Shown here: positions 16,814 to 24,841 of the stretch, in pieces
Numbering within the stretch: the stretch's first letter is position 1
How the letters are laid out: each line of letters begins with the position of its first letter
Assembly (NCBI GenBank): GCA_964636885.1
Contig: CAZWVA010000016.1
Location: 1 to 43,835 of the forward strand
Length of the DNA stretch: 43,835 bases
Direction of reading: 5' to 3'
Source of the DNA: CAZWVA01 sp964636885
Lineage (GTDB): Bacteria; Desulfobacterota_D; UBA1144; Nemesobacterales; CSP1-2
Translations under genes and position numbers: made by a program
The notes under the pieces: generated by a model
Databases searched by the model: none
What the model was told of the DNA's origin: nothing
What the model saw: the letters and a program-made list of their open reading frames with translations, nothing else

Positions 16814-17959
16814 TCAAAGTAAGGCTTGCTTTATCTCATTTACAACTACCATAAGTTCCTCTCTATCTAAAAGCGGTTCAATCGGCAGGCTTAGAACCTC
16901 CTTAATAACTCTTTCCGATTCTTTCAGGGTGTCAAACACTTTCGCTCTACCTTCAAATACCCTCATCTTATGCAGAGGTATAGGATAATAAACCATAGTA
17001 CTTATACCTTTTTCTTTGAGGTATTTCTGGAGATAATCCCTCTTTCCATCCAACACCTTTATCGTGTATTGGTGATATACATGGTAAGTCTCAGGTAGGA
17101 ATTTAGGTAACTCAATACCTTCAATATCCCTAAGTTCCTCATTGTAAAACTCTGCTATTTTTCTTCTTCTTTCATTAAACTCATCCACCAATTTCAGCTT
17201 CACCAAAAGTATAGCCGCCTGAATCGTGTCAAGCCTTGCATTGTAGCCTATATGGTCAACGTTGTATTTATCTCTGCCACCATGACTGAGGAGCATTCGC
17301 ACAGTCTCTGCTATTTCACTACTGTTTGTTGCAACCATCCCACCATCTCCAAACCCCACGAGATTCTTAGAAGGGAAAAAACTAAAAGCCCCAGCGGTTC
17401 CCATCGAGCCAAGCTTCTTGTTTTTCCACATACCACCAAAGGCCTGAGCTACATCTTCGAGGATGAATAGATTATATTCCTTTCCAATCTCCATTATCTC
17501 ATCCATATTGGACGATTGACCGTAAAGATGAACAGGCAATACACCTACAACACTAGAGCCATTTTCACTTACATACCTATTTATCTTTTCCGGGTCTATA
17601 TTATAGGTTTCTGGATCTATATCTATAAATACGGGGGTAGCTCCGGCCCGGAGTATAGCATCCCCCGTAGCGGTAAACGTAAATGGAGTGGTAATTATTT
17701 CATCGGTTCTGTTAAAGTACTCCTGCCCTTTAAGCTTTATCGCCAGTGCCCTTAGAGAGAGAACTAGGGCATCTGTCCCGGAGGATACCCCGACACAGTG
17801 TTTAACACCGATATACTCGGCAATCCTATCTTCAAGTTCTTTTACCTCCGGACCAAGTATCCACTTATGGTGTTCAAGACATCCTTTAATAGCCGAGTCA
17901 ATCTCTTCTTTCATATACTCATATTCAAGCCTTAAGTCAAGCATTGGTATCTGTTTCAT
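16814..17959 (-). CDS. DegT/DnrJ/EryC1/StrS sugar aminotransferase, WbpE-like
   Basis: The product has 381 residues, full length for the family. The PLP lysine is K198 in FSFFPSKNLVGFGDGG, with the cofactor-stacking LEDVAQ (168-172), SSGTDAL (59-65) and the C-terminal YYPIPLH. These enzymes transaminate a keto-sugar nucleotide. The ATG overlaps the stop of the dehydrogenase-acyltransferase fusion as ATGA, so the two are translationally coupled. This fits the WbpE step, forming UDP-3-amino-GlcNAcA from the 3-keto sugar. The ribosome binding site is AGAGGA at six bases. Specificity is inferred from the partner genes. Confidence 0.92.
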   Translation of the reverse strand: MKQIPMLDLRLEYEYMKEEIDSAIKGCLEHHKWILGPEVKELEDRIAEYIGVKHCVGVSSGTDALVLSLRALAIKLKGQEYFNRTDEIITTPFTFTATGDAILRAGATPVFIDIDPETYNIDPEKINRYVSENGSSVVGVLPVHLYGQSSNMDEIMEIGKEYNLFILEDVAQAFGGMWKNKKLGSMGTAGAFSFFPSKNLVGFGDGGMVATNSSEIAETVRMLLSHGGRDKYNVDHIGYNARLDTIQAAILLVKLKLVDEFNERRRKIAEFYNEELRDIEGIELPKFLPETYHVYHQYTIKVLDGKRDYLQKYLKEKGISTMVYYPIPLHKMRVFEGRAKVFDTLKESERVIKEVLSLPIEPLLDREELMVVVNEIKQALL

Positions 17960-19542
17960 AATGTTTCCTCTAGAACAACTAGTTTGCCATTTTCTAATCT
18001 ATATTTACTGCCACAACCCTTACACATCGCCTTCCTGTTTTCAGCAAGTTCTTTAAGAGATGTACCACATTTACAAACCCATCCTATCTGTCTAGCTGGA
18101 ACACCGGCGACAAGCGCATAAGGAGGCACATCCTTAGTCACCACACTACCAGCAGCAATTAGGGCATATTCACCAATAATAGTACCGCAAATAATTGTAG
18201 CATTAGCTCCAATCGTCGCTCCTCTTTTTATCAGAGTTCTTTTAAATTCAGATTTCCTCTCTATAAAAGCTCTTGGATTAATCACATTTGTAAAAACCAT
18301 AGATGGACCGCAAAAAACATCATCCTCAATTTCAATCCCTTCGTAGATGCTTACGTTATTTTGTACTTTTACTCGATTACCTATTTTAACATTTGGTCCA
18401 ACCATAACGTTCTGTCCTAAAACACAATTCTTCCCAATCTTAGTATTCTTCAACAAGTGCGAGAAATGCCAAACTTTTGTTCCTTCCCCTATTTGAACAT
18501 TTTCATCTACATAAGCACTTTCATGCACAAAGAAACTATTTTTATTTTCTGATCCTATTCTACTCCTTTGTGAAAGTGTTCTTTCAGCTATTTCGAGAAT
18601 TTTTAAAACTTTTAATCCCTCAGTTCCATCTGTCCTTGTTTTTTTTCTCTCTAAAACAGCCTCTATAAAATGCTCTAGCTCAAGTTTTAGTGGCTCTCTA
18701 TTATCTCCAATATGTACTACCCTATAGTCCGCCTTATGAGCAACTGGGATTTTGCCGTCCCTCCATTCAATTGTATGAGGATAAATAAACAGTTTTTCTT
18801 TACTAACATCGTCAAATACAGCCATTGCCCTTGAACCAACAACAATTAACTTCTGCTCTTTAAATGGATGTAACCAACTGACAAATATATGTCCCTTGAC
18901 TCCGTTTTTAAACTCAAGTGTGGTTAAGGTCGTGTCGTAAATACCATTATTAACGTAATCCCCACCAAACGTTGATACTTTCATCGGCTCTTCTTCAAGA
19001 AGCATAAGAATTACGGATATGTCATGAGGCGCGAAACTCCATAGGATATTTTCTTCAGTTCTAAGTTTCCCGATATTTAACCTGTTTGAATATATGTACT
19101 GAATCTTACCAAGCTCACCTGAGGATATGAGTTCTTTCAATTTTATAACCGCCGGATGATACTGCAATATGTGTCCGACCATCAGAATCCTATTTTCTTT
19201 TTCAGCGAGTTCCACAAGCTCTTCCCCTTCCTTAACTGTTAGAGCAATGGGCTTTTCAACAAATACATCCTTGCCTGCTTGTAAAAACCGCTTTACAAAC
19301 CCATAGTGAGTAGCTGCTGGTGTTGCAACTGCAACTGCCTTTATATCAGGATCTTGTAGTATTCTCTCAAAAGACGTAGTATAGTTAACATCGGGTAACT
19401 CCTCTTTTCGCTCGGAAATGATTCTGGGATCAGAATCACAAGCCGTATGAAGGACCTCCAATTCATAGAGATTACGAAGGATATTCCTTCCCCAATAGCC
19501 AAGACCGATAAGACCTATGAATTTCTTCTTAATTCCTATCAT
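17956..19542 (-). CDS. Fused Gfo/Idh/MocA dehydrogenase and LbH N-acyltransferase (WbpB-WbpD fusion)
   Basis: The product has 528 residues from the ATG at 19542 (GGTGA upstream; a TTG four codons earlier is also open). Residues ~1-320 form an NAD-dependent Gfo/Idh/MocA oxidoreductase: FIGLIGLGYWGRNILRNL, AVATPAATHY and VEKPIAL. Residues ~335-490 are a left-handed beta-helix acyltransferase with hexapeptide repeats (VQIGEGTKVW, KIGKNCVLG, TIGANATIICGTIIG), ending in a CxC/CxxC zinc-ribbon-like segment. WbpB oxidises C3 of UDP-GlcNAcA and WbpD acetylates the 3-amino group, so the fusion carries the steps on either side of the aminotransferase encoded next (17959). Together with the dehydrogenase at 21527 it points to UDP-GlcNAc(3NAc)A synthesis. 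Confidence 0.9.
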   Translation of the reverse strand: MIGIKKKFIGLIGLGYWGRNILRNLYELEVLHTACDSDPRIISERKEELPDVNYTTSFERILQDPDIKAVAVATPAATHYGFVKRFLQAGKDVFVEKPIALTVKEGEELVELAEKENRILMVGHILQYHPAVIKLKELISSGELGKIQYIYSNRLNIGKLRTEENILWSFAPHDISVILMLLEEEPMKVSTFGGDYVNNGIYDTTLTTLEFKNGVKGHIFVSWLHPFKEQKLIVVGSRAMAVFDDVSKEKLFIYPHTIEWRDGKIPVAHKADYRVVHIGDNREPLKLELEHFIEAVLERKKTRTDGTEGLKVLKILEIAERTLSQRSRIGSENKNSFFVHESAYVDENVQIGEGTKVWHFSHLLKNTKIGKNCVLGQNVMVGPNVKIGNRVKVQNNVSIYEGIEIEDDVFCGPSMVFTNVINPRAFIERKSEFKRTLIKRGATIGANATIICGTIIGEYALIAAGSVVTKDVPPYALVAGVPARQIGWVCKCGTSLKELAENRKAMCKGCGSKYRLENGKLVVLEETL

Positions 19543-19604
19543 AACCGTCACCAATTGCCCAAATAATCTTTGTCCTACTATACCTTTTTAATAATATCAA
19601 AATC

Positions 19605-21515
19605 CTAATTCACATAGCCAAGGGCCTTTAGTTTCTTCGTTAATTCACTATCTAGTTGAATTTCACCGGCGGTATACAGCTTGGACTTTTCATTTTGGAT
19701 GCCAATCCAGGTATCCAGCTCTTCGTATAAGGATCTGGCAACCCCGGGATTCTCAGATAAGAGGTTACTCCTTTCCCCAGGATCACCCTTTAGATCATAC
19801 AATTCAAGATCTGTCTGAGATCTACGAATCAACTTCCAATCGTTGCTTCTAATCGCCTTATAGCGGCTACTCTTCTCACTAAAGGCAAACGTCCTATCGT
19901 ATGATCCCTTCTCTACCAATCCCACCAGACTCTCCCCGTCGATACTACGAATAAGGGGGATCCTTAATAGCTCAAGTATGGTTGGCATTATATCTATGCT
20001 CTCAACCTGTGCGCTAATAGTCCTATCCCTTGGGAACGTAGGGGCCTTAATGATGAGGGGCACCTTTATGATCTCATCGTATAACTCCTTATGGTCTATA
20101 TTATAATTCGGGTGGTCTAAAAAGTTTTCCCCGTGATCGGCGGTAAGAACGATTATACTCCTGTCGTAGAGGCCTAGGTCTCTAAGCTCCTTAAATAACT
20201 TTCCCAAAAAGTGATCCGTATAGTAGATATCGCCATCGTATTTATCAATCACGTAATGATAATCATCTAATGTCATCTTGGGCTTTATACCCTTGTAATA
20301 GTCATTGCTATTTCCAGATACATTCACGATTCCCCTATAGTCCTTGTCACTATATATATCATAATCGGGTGGAGGATCGTAGGGGGCATGTACCTGGTAT
20401 GTATGTAAGAAGAGGAAAAAGGGTCTAGAGTGGCCTTTTCTTAACCAATTAGAGGCCTTTATGTATATGGCCTCAATACCATACCCCGTATCATCGAACC
20501 GATCAAAACCCTGATAGCCGAACCGGCGACTCAGATATGCGCCGTCTGTAAAGGCCGCGGTCTCATAGCCAGCGTTTTGCAGGATTTCGGCTATGGTTAA
20601 ATTTTCATCACCTAACCTCTTATTGGTGGACATGACACCGTGGCTTGAGGGATAGAGACCGGTAAGAAGAGAAATATGAGAGGGCAACGTCCAGGGCGCT
20701 TGGACAATGGCATTTAAAAACAAAACACCGTCCTTAGCGAAACTATCAATATTAGGAGTCGTGTTACGACTATAACCGTAACAACTCAGATGGTCTACCC
20801 TCAGCGTATCAATGGAGATGAGAATCACATTAGGACGATCCGTCTTAATCGTTGATAAATATAAGTTAGGGGCATTAAAGAGGATCACTAGACCAATAAT
20901 CCCAACCAAGCCCTTCATACCATACACTTTGGAGAAATCGAATCTTATCTGGGAAATCTTAAGGATTAACCAACCTACCCCATATCCCAAGAGGATACAA
21001 AGGGCAATCCATAGGGCGTTTCCTAAAACGCTCTTTAATCCCCAGAACTCAGGAAGATACACCCTATTTATCCAATACCCGCCTATTACGAACGTTAAAA
21101 GCGCAGGAATTGTTCCACATGCGATAATATCTCTAATCCTTCTATTGGTCCCGATGGATTTAAGGAAATAACCTATAGCGGGCACCACGATGAAAACGAA
21201 TGCCACCGCGCCTAAGGCGATTAATAAGTAGCTATTAAGCGTTGACGAAGCCACATAGGAAGCTAGATAATACATCTTATACTGCAGGTACCTGTTAGAG
21301 ACGATAAAAGATACTCCTTTTAAGACCCCAAATATGAACCCAACGACCATCGCCCAGGTAACGGCTATCCTGAACCTATGTAGGTACCCATCTAAGCCTC
21401 TAACCGCAGGCAGTATAATGAGGATGGATATTACGACACTTAGGACAATCAATAAAACCAATAGGTGATTGGTCAGTGTATATGAGATTAAATAGTACAT
21501 TTCAAATTTAGTCAT
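19605..21515 (-). CDS. Membrane-anchored sulfatase-like enzyme with LGY tail
   Basis: The product has 636 residues. Five or six TM helices lie in residues ~8-220. The sulfatase-fold domain follows: VILISIDTLRVDHLSCYGYSR, PNIDSFAKDGVLF, FLHTYQVHAPYDPP, IIVLTADHGENFLDH and LYDLKGDPGERSNL. The nucleophile position is T276 (WTLPSHISLLTG); there is no Cys or Ser for formylglycine. The periplasmic domain could transfer or hydrolyse phospho-groups on glycan or lipid. It is a close paralogue of 40439-42451 but sits among the nucleotide-sugar genes, 11 bases after the dehydrogenase at 21527. The start has no strong site; a second in-frame ATG lies five codons later. It ends ELTKKLKALGYVN. Confidence 0.85.
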   Translation of the reverse strand: MTKFEMYYLISYTLTNHLLVLLIVLSVVISILIILPAVRGLDGYLHRFRIAVTWAMVVGFIFGVLKGVSFIVSNRYLQYKMYYLASYVASSTLNSYLLIALGAVAFVFIVVPAIGYFLKSIGTNRRIRDIIACGTIPALLTFVIGGYWINRVYLPEFWGLKSVLGNALWIALCILLGYGVGWLILKISQIRFDFSKVYGMKGLVGIIGLVILFNAPNLYLSTIKTDRPNVILISIDTLRVDHLSCYGYSRNTTPNIDSFAKDGVLFLNAIVQAPWTLPSHISLLTGLYPSSHGVMSTNKRLGDENLTIAEILQNAGYETAAFTDGAYLSRRFGYQGFDRFDDTGYGIEAIYIKASNWLRKGHSRPFFLFLHTYQVHAPYDPPPDYDIYSDKDYRGIVNVSGNSNDYYKGIKPKMTLDDYHYVIDKYDGDIYYTDHFLGKLFKELRDLGLYDRSIIVLTADHGENFLDHPNYNIDHKELYDEIIKVPLIIKAPTFPRDRTISAQVESIDIMPTILELLRIPLIRSIDGESLVGLVEKGSYDRTFAFSEKSSRYKAIRSNDWKLIRRSQTDLELYDLKGDPGERSNLLSENPGVARSLYEELDTWIGIQNEKSKLYTAGEIQLDSELTKKLKALGYVN

Positions 21516-21526
21516 CTTTTAGTTCT

Positions 21527-22792
21527 TTATAATTTATAGATTTTTTTAGACGAAATCCCATTTACCGCATTTCTAGTATCAAGTATGAGATTAGCATCTT
21601 TTACCACCGATTCCCAATCATACAGGCTATGAGCGGTAATAATCACCACACAATCCGCACGCTTAAGCAATCCATTAGAAAGATCAACAGAGCGCCATTG
21701 GGTTTCCAAATAAGAAAACTCCGGAACGTAAGGGTCATTATAAATAACCTCCGCCCCTTTCTCTAGAAGGAGCTTCATCACCTCTAAAGCCGGGGATTCA
21801 CGGACATCTCCCACGTCCTTCTTATAGGAAACACCTAAGATAAGGATCCTCGATCCCCTTATGGATTTTCCCACTTCGTTTAGGACCTCAAATATGCGAT
21901 ATACTACATATTCAGGCATCTTACTATTGATTTCATCGGCAAGCTCTATAAAACGGGTACGGAAGTTAAAGAGCTTGGCTTTCCAGGATAGATAAAGGGG
22001 ATCTATAGGAATACAGTGCCCGCCGATTCCCGGTCCTGGATAAAACGGCATAAAGCCAAAGGGCTTGGTCGATGCGGCATCCACTATCTCCCATACGTCG
22101 AGTCCCATTCTATGACAGAGCTGTGCAAATTCATTTACGAGGCCTATGTTTACGGCACGGAATACGTTCTCAAGGAGCTTTACCGTTTCAGCGGCAGTAG
22201 CCGATGACATTGGTACTACCTTTTCGCATATCGTCTTATAAAGCCCCACGGCTCTTTCTGTACAATCCCCCGTCACTCCTCCTATAACCTTAGGGGTATT
22301 TCTCACATTAAACACCTTATTCCCAGGGTCAACTCTCTCAGGGGAAAAGGCCAGAAAGAAATCCTTGCCTACCTTTAACCCATTTTCTTCAAAAATCCCT
22401 TTTAATAACTCCTCGGTTGTACCTGGATAGGTAGTGCTCTCTAGAACAACGAGCATTCCCCTATGGAGATATCTAGCCACCTCACGAGAGGCGGAAACGA
22501 TATAAGAGATATCCGGGTCTTTAGTCTTACTAAGCGGTGTCGGAACGCAGATTATTACGGTTCCTACTTCCGATAATACTGAGAAATTCGTAGTAGGATG
22601 GAAGTGCTCTAGATTCCTCTTAAGCTCTTCATCGGATACATCGTCAATGTATGACTTTCCCGAATACAGCATATTAACCTTATTAGCATCTTTATCTATT
22701 CCAATCACCCTAATCCCCCTTTCGGCAAAAGCCATGGCAAGGGGAAGGCCAACATAGCCAAGACCGATTATCGAAATAGCCTCATGAGACAT
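21527..22792 (-). CDS. wbpA: UDP-N-acetylglucosamine 6-dehydrogenase (WbpA-like nucleotide sugar dehydrogenase)
   Basis: The product has 421 residues from the ATG at 22792, which has AAGGAGG nine bases upstream; the open frame ten codons earlier does not. Domains are NAD-binding (ISIIGLGYVGLPLAMAFAER), ICVPTPLSKTKDPD, STTYPGTTEE, FSPERVDPGN, the middle domain ETVKLLENVFRAVNIGLVNE, catalytic Cys in GPGIGGHCIPIDP (~267) and the C-terminal UDP-binding domain (ILGVSYKKDVGDVRESPA). The motifs fit WbpA/UDP-GlcNAc dehydrogenases better than UDP-Glc or UDP-ManNAc enzymes, but that is judgement by eye. It makes the hexuronic acid that the WbpB-WbpD fusion and WbpE-like enzyme would modify. Confidence 0.88.
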   Translation of the reverse strand: MSHEAISIIGLGYVGLPLAMAFAERGIRVIGIDKDANKVNMLYSGKSYIDDVSDEELKRNLEHFHPTTNFSVLSEVGTVIICVPTPLSKTKDPDISYIVSASREVARYLHRGMLVVLESTTYPGTTEELLKGIFEENGLKVGKDFFLAFSPERVDPGNKVFNVRNTPKVIGGVTGDCTERAVGLYKTICEKVVPMSSATAAETVKLLENVFRAVNIGLVNEFAQLCHRMGLDVWEIVDAASTKPFGFMPFYPGPGIGGHCIPIDPLYLSWKAKLFNFRTRFIELADEINSKMPEYVVYRIFEVLNEVGKSIRGSRILILGVSYKKDVGDVRESPALEVMKLLLEKGAEVIYNDPYVPEFSYLETQWRSVDLSNGLLKRADCVVIITAHSLYDWESVVKDANLILDTRNAVNGISSKKIYKL

Positions 22793-22824
22793 AGCCCGTT
22801 TCCTCCTTGAGAGACGATACATTC

Positions 22825-22856
22825 TAAAGTGCGTCTCCCAAACACACCAAAAGGAT
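22825..22856 (-). repeat. Palindromic repeat R1, copy 3 (inverted)
   Basis: On the minus strand cctttTGGTGTGTTTGGGAGACGCACTTTA, two or three substitutions from copy 1. It lies in the 87-bp gap just upstream of the ribosome binding site of the dehydrogenase at 21527-22792. Confidence 0.65.
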
Positions 22857-22879
22857 TTAACCTGAAGGTCTACGTAATA

Positions 22880-24829
22880 TCAGTTACTAAAATCACCCGC
22901 CTTAAGGCCGTATATCTTTACGGGATACCGAGAGCCTTCGACCACTTTCTCCAATCCATACCTCTCATCCATGATCTCCTGGAGTTTACCGATCTGCCTT
23001 AGATAGGTCTTTTCCGTATACCCATCGAGAATAATGAACCTGGGTGGGTTGTTGGCAAGTCCCAACTCCATCTCCTTTGCCTCCTCTTCGGATATACGAC
23101 TCACATAAGCCAGGGGATGGGTTTTATTCATGAAGGGTCTCCTATTGGACTCAAGCTCCCAGATTACAGCCCCCGACATGATCTCATCTCCCTCCTTTGA
23201 GTTTTCTCTTATATAATCCGAGGTTTCCCTCACCGTTTCCGGAGACCAGACGGAATCAAAATCAACACCCATTCTACGCCCGGATACGGCAAAGGATAAA
23301 ACAAGAGAGGAGATAAGAAGGGAAGAGGCGATAAAGCCGAGTCCCCTTTTTAGATCCCCTCTTAGTCTTATGCCGGAGGCGTTAAATACCACGAGGTATA
23401 CCAGGGAAACCAGGGTCAAGTACAATAGGGCCTTTACGGCATGAGAACCAAAAGAAGCGAGTCTTAGTAAAACACCTGAAAGAACACCTATTGTTATTAG
23501 TGCATATAACCATCTCTTTAGTCCGATTTTCCCAGAAAAATAGAAAAGGGCAAATACCAAAGTAACAACCAGGAAATAGAAGACGCTTTTTACCTGAAGA
23601 TCCGGAAAATCTCTATTAAAGAAAAAGACCGCTATTAGTAGAGGGGGAGTTAGAATGGCCATTTTCGTATAGACATCTTTCTGCAGTTCCAGCCTGGATA
23701 TCGAGTAGACAATCACAAAGGCCGATAAAACGGATAAGGGAGGCAAGAACTCTTCAAAATACTGCACAAAGAACCCTCTATGGAGGGTCCAGTAAGAGTA
23801 GGCGATTGTCAGACTAAGTAGCCATGAATAGAGAAGAGAAAGGGGGAGAAAAACGCTTTTAAGGTCTTCATTATCCTCTCTGGTCAGTAAAGAGTAGATC
23901 AGTATGAGTATAGAGAAGATAAACCCTATAAATAAAAAAGAATGTGAAAACAGGGTGAATCTCAAGTAACCCAGCGTCTCATCCCAAGGCTGGTCGGCTA
24001 ATCTAAAGCCATTGAGTTCGGCTCCTACCGCATCCGTTTCCACCAGGCCAGAGACCTTTTGGAAATTCTTAAGGATAAAATGGAGTGGATTAATAGAGCT
24101 ATTAAAGACCTGATCGATTGTAGTAAACTGGCTATAGTAGGCAAAAAAGACAAGACACGTAAAGAAGTAGCCGAATAGAAGAACCCCGTAATTTACGAAT
24201 AGCCTTTTAACCTCCCTAAAGTAGGCAACGGCGAAGAAGAGGAAAACGGCAAGTGGAATAGCCAGTGAGGATTCCCTTACGTAAAATGCAAGTGACAGGA
24301 AAACGCCTGACAGGAAGAACGATAAAACGGCCCACCTCTTACTCCCCACACCTAATATCGCAAGATACACTCCCATGCAACTCAAGAGAGTCGTAAAGGG
24401 CTCCGTCTTTACTATTGTGGACTCGATTACAGATAGCGGGAGGAACGTATATATAGCGGATGCGAGTAGGGCGACCTTCTCGTTAAAAAGCCTCCTTGAA
24501 ATCAGGAAAACCAATAACGCAACCGCCATGACGGATATAAGTGGAAAGAGCCTTCCGCCTATATAACCGATGCCAAACGCTTTGAGAAATAGGGCTACTA
24601 CGAATACATAGAGGGGCTGACGGGAGCTATAGTCGATTTCGGGAATGAGGCCATCCAGCACGAGTCTTCCGTCCATAAGGTGAGCTCCCTCATCGGGATT
24701 AATCCATCTCTCATCCACTAGCCACAGCCTAATCAGAAATCCCAGAACGAGTACAACAAGGAGCCAGATATGGGGACCGCTTCTTATCTGACTCGATGAT
24801 CTCATCCTTTTAGAAAGTACGGTATTCAT
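22880..24829 (-). CDS. GT39/ArnT-like polyprenyl-phosphate-sugar glycosyltransferase
   Basis: This 649-residue polytopic GT-C protein has about 13 TM helices. TM1 (~21-38) is followed by the first periplasmic loop with the catalytic Asp-Glu (D46-E47 in INPDEGAHLMDG) and RQPLYVFVVALFLKAFG. YTFLPLSVIESTIVKTEPF lies near 135. The C-terminal ~100 residues form a soluble periplasmic domain (VSGRRMGVDFDS, LGLANNPPRFIILDGY). The family moves a sugar from a polyprenyl-phosphate donor to lipid A, protein or glycan on the periplasmic side. The DPM-type enzyme at 29602-30564 could supply its donor. It lies 12 bases after the asparagine-synthetase homologue. The start has only a weak ribosome binding site. 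Confidence 0.85.
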   Translation of the reverse strand: MNTVLSKRMRSSSQIRSGPHIWLLVVLVLGFLIRLWLVDERWINPDEGAHLMDGRLVLDGLIPEIDYSSRQPLYVFVVALFLKAFGIGYIGGRLFPLISVMAVALLVFLISRRLFNEKVALLASAIYTFLPLSVIESTIVKTEPFTTLLSCMGVYLAILGVGSKRWAVLSFFLSGVFLSLAFYVRESSLAIPLAVFLFFAVAYFREVKRLFVNYGVLLFGYFFTCLVFFAYYSQFTTIDQVFNSSINPLHFILKNFQKVSGLVETDAVGAELNGFRLADQPWDETLGYLRFTLFSHSFLFIGFIFSILILIYSLLTREDNEDLKSVFLPLSLLYSWLLSLTIAYSYWTLHRGFFVQYFEEFLPPLSVLSAFVIVYSISRLELQKDVYTKMAILTPPLLIAVFFFNRDFPDLQVKSVFYFLVVTLVFALFYFSGKIGLKRWLYALITIGVLSGVLLRLASFGSHAVKALLYLTLVSLVYLVVFNASGIRLRGDLKRGLGFIASSLLISSLVLSFAVSGRRMGVDFDSVWSPETVRETSDYIRENSKEGDEIMSGAVIWELESNRRPFMNKTHPLAYVSRISEEEAKEMELGLANNPPRFIILDGYTEKTYLRQIGKLQEIMDERYGLEKVVEGSRYPVKIYGLKAGDFSN

Positions 24830-24841
24830 TGTACCAGGCAG

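Noticed and set aside
20812..21171. Plus-strand open frame of 119 codons
   Set aside because: Entirely antisense to the membrane part of the sulfatase-like gene; no start signal.
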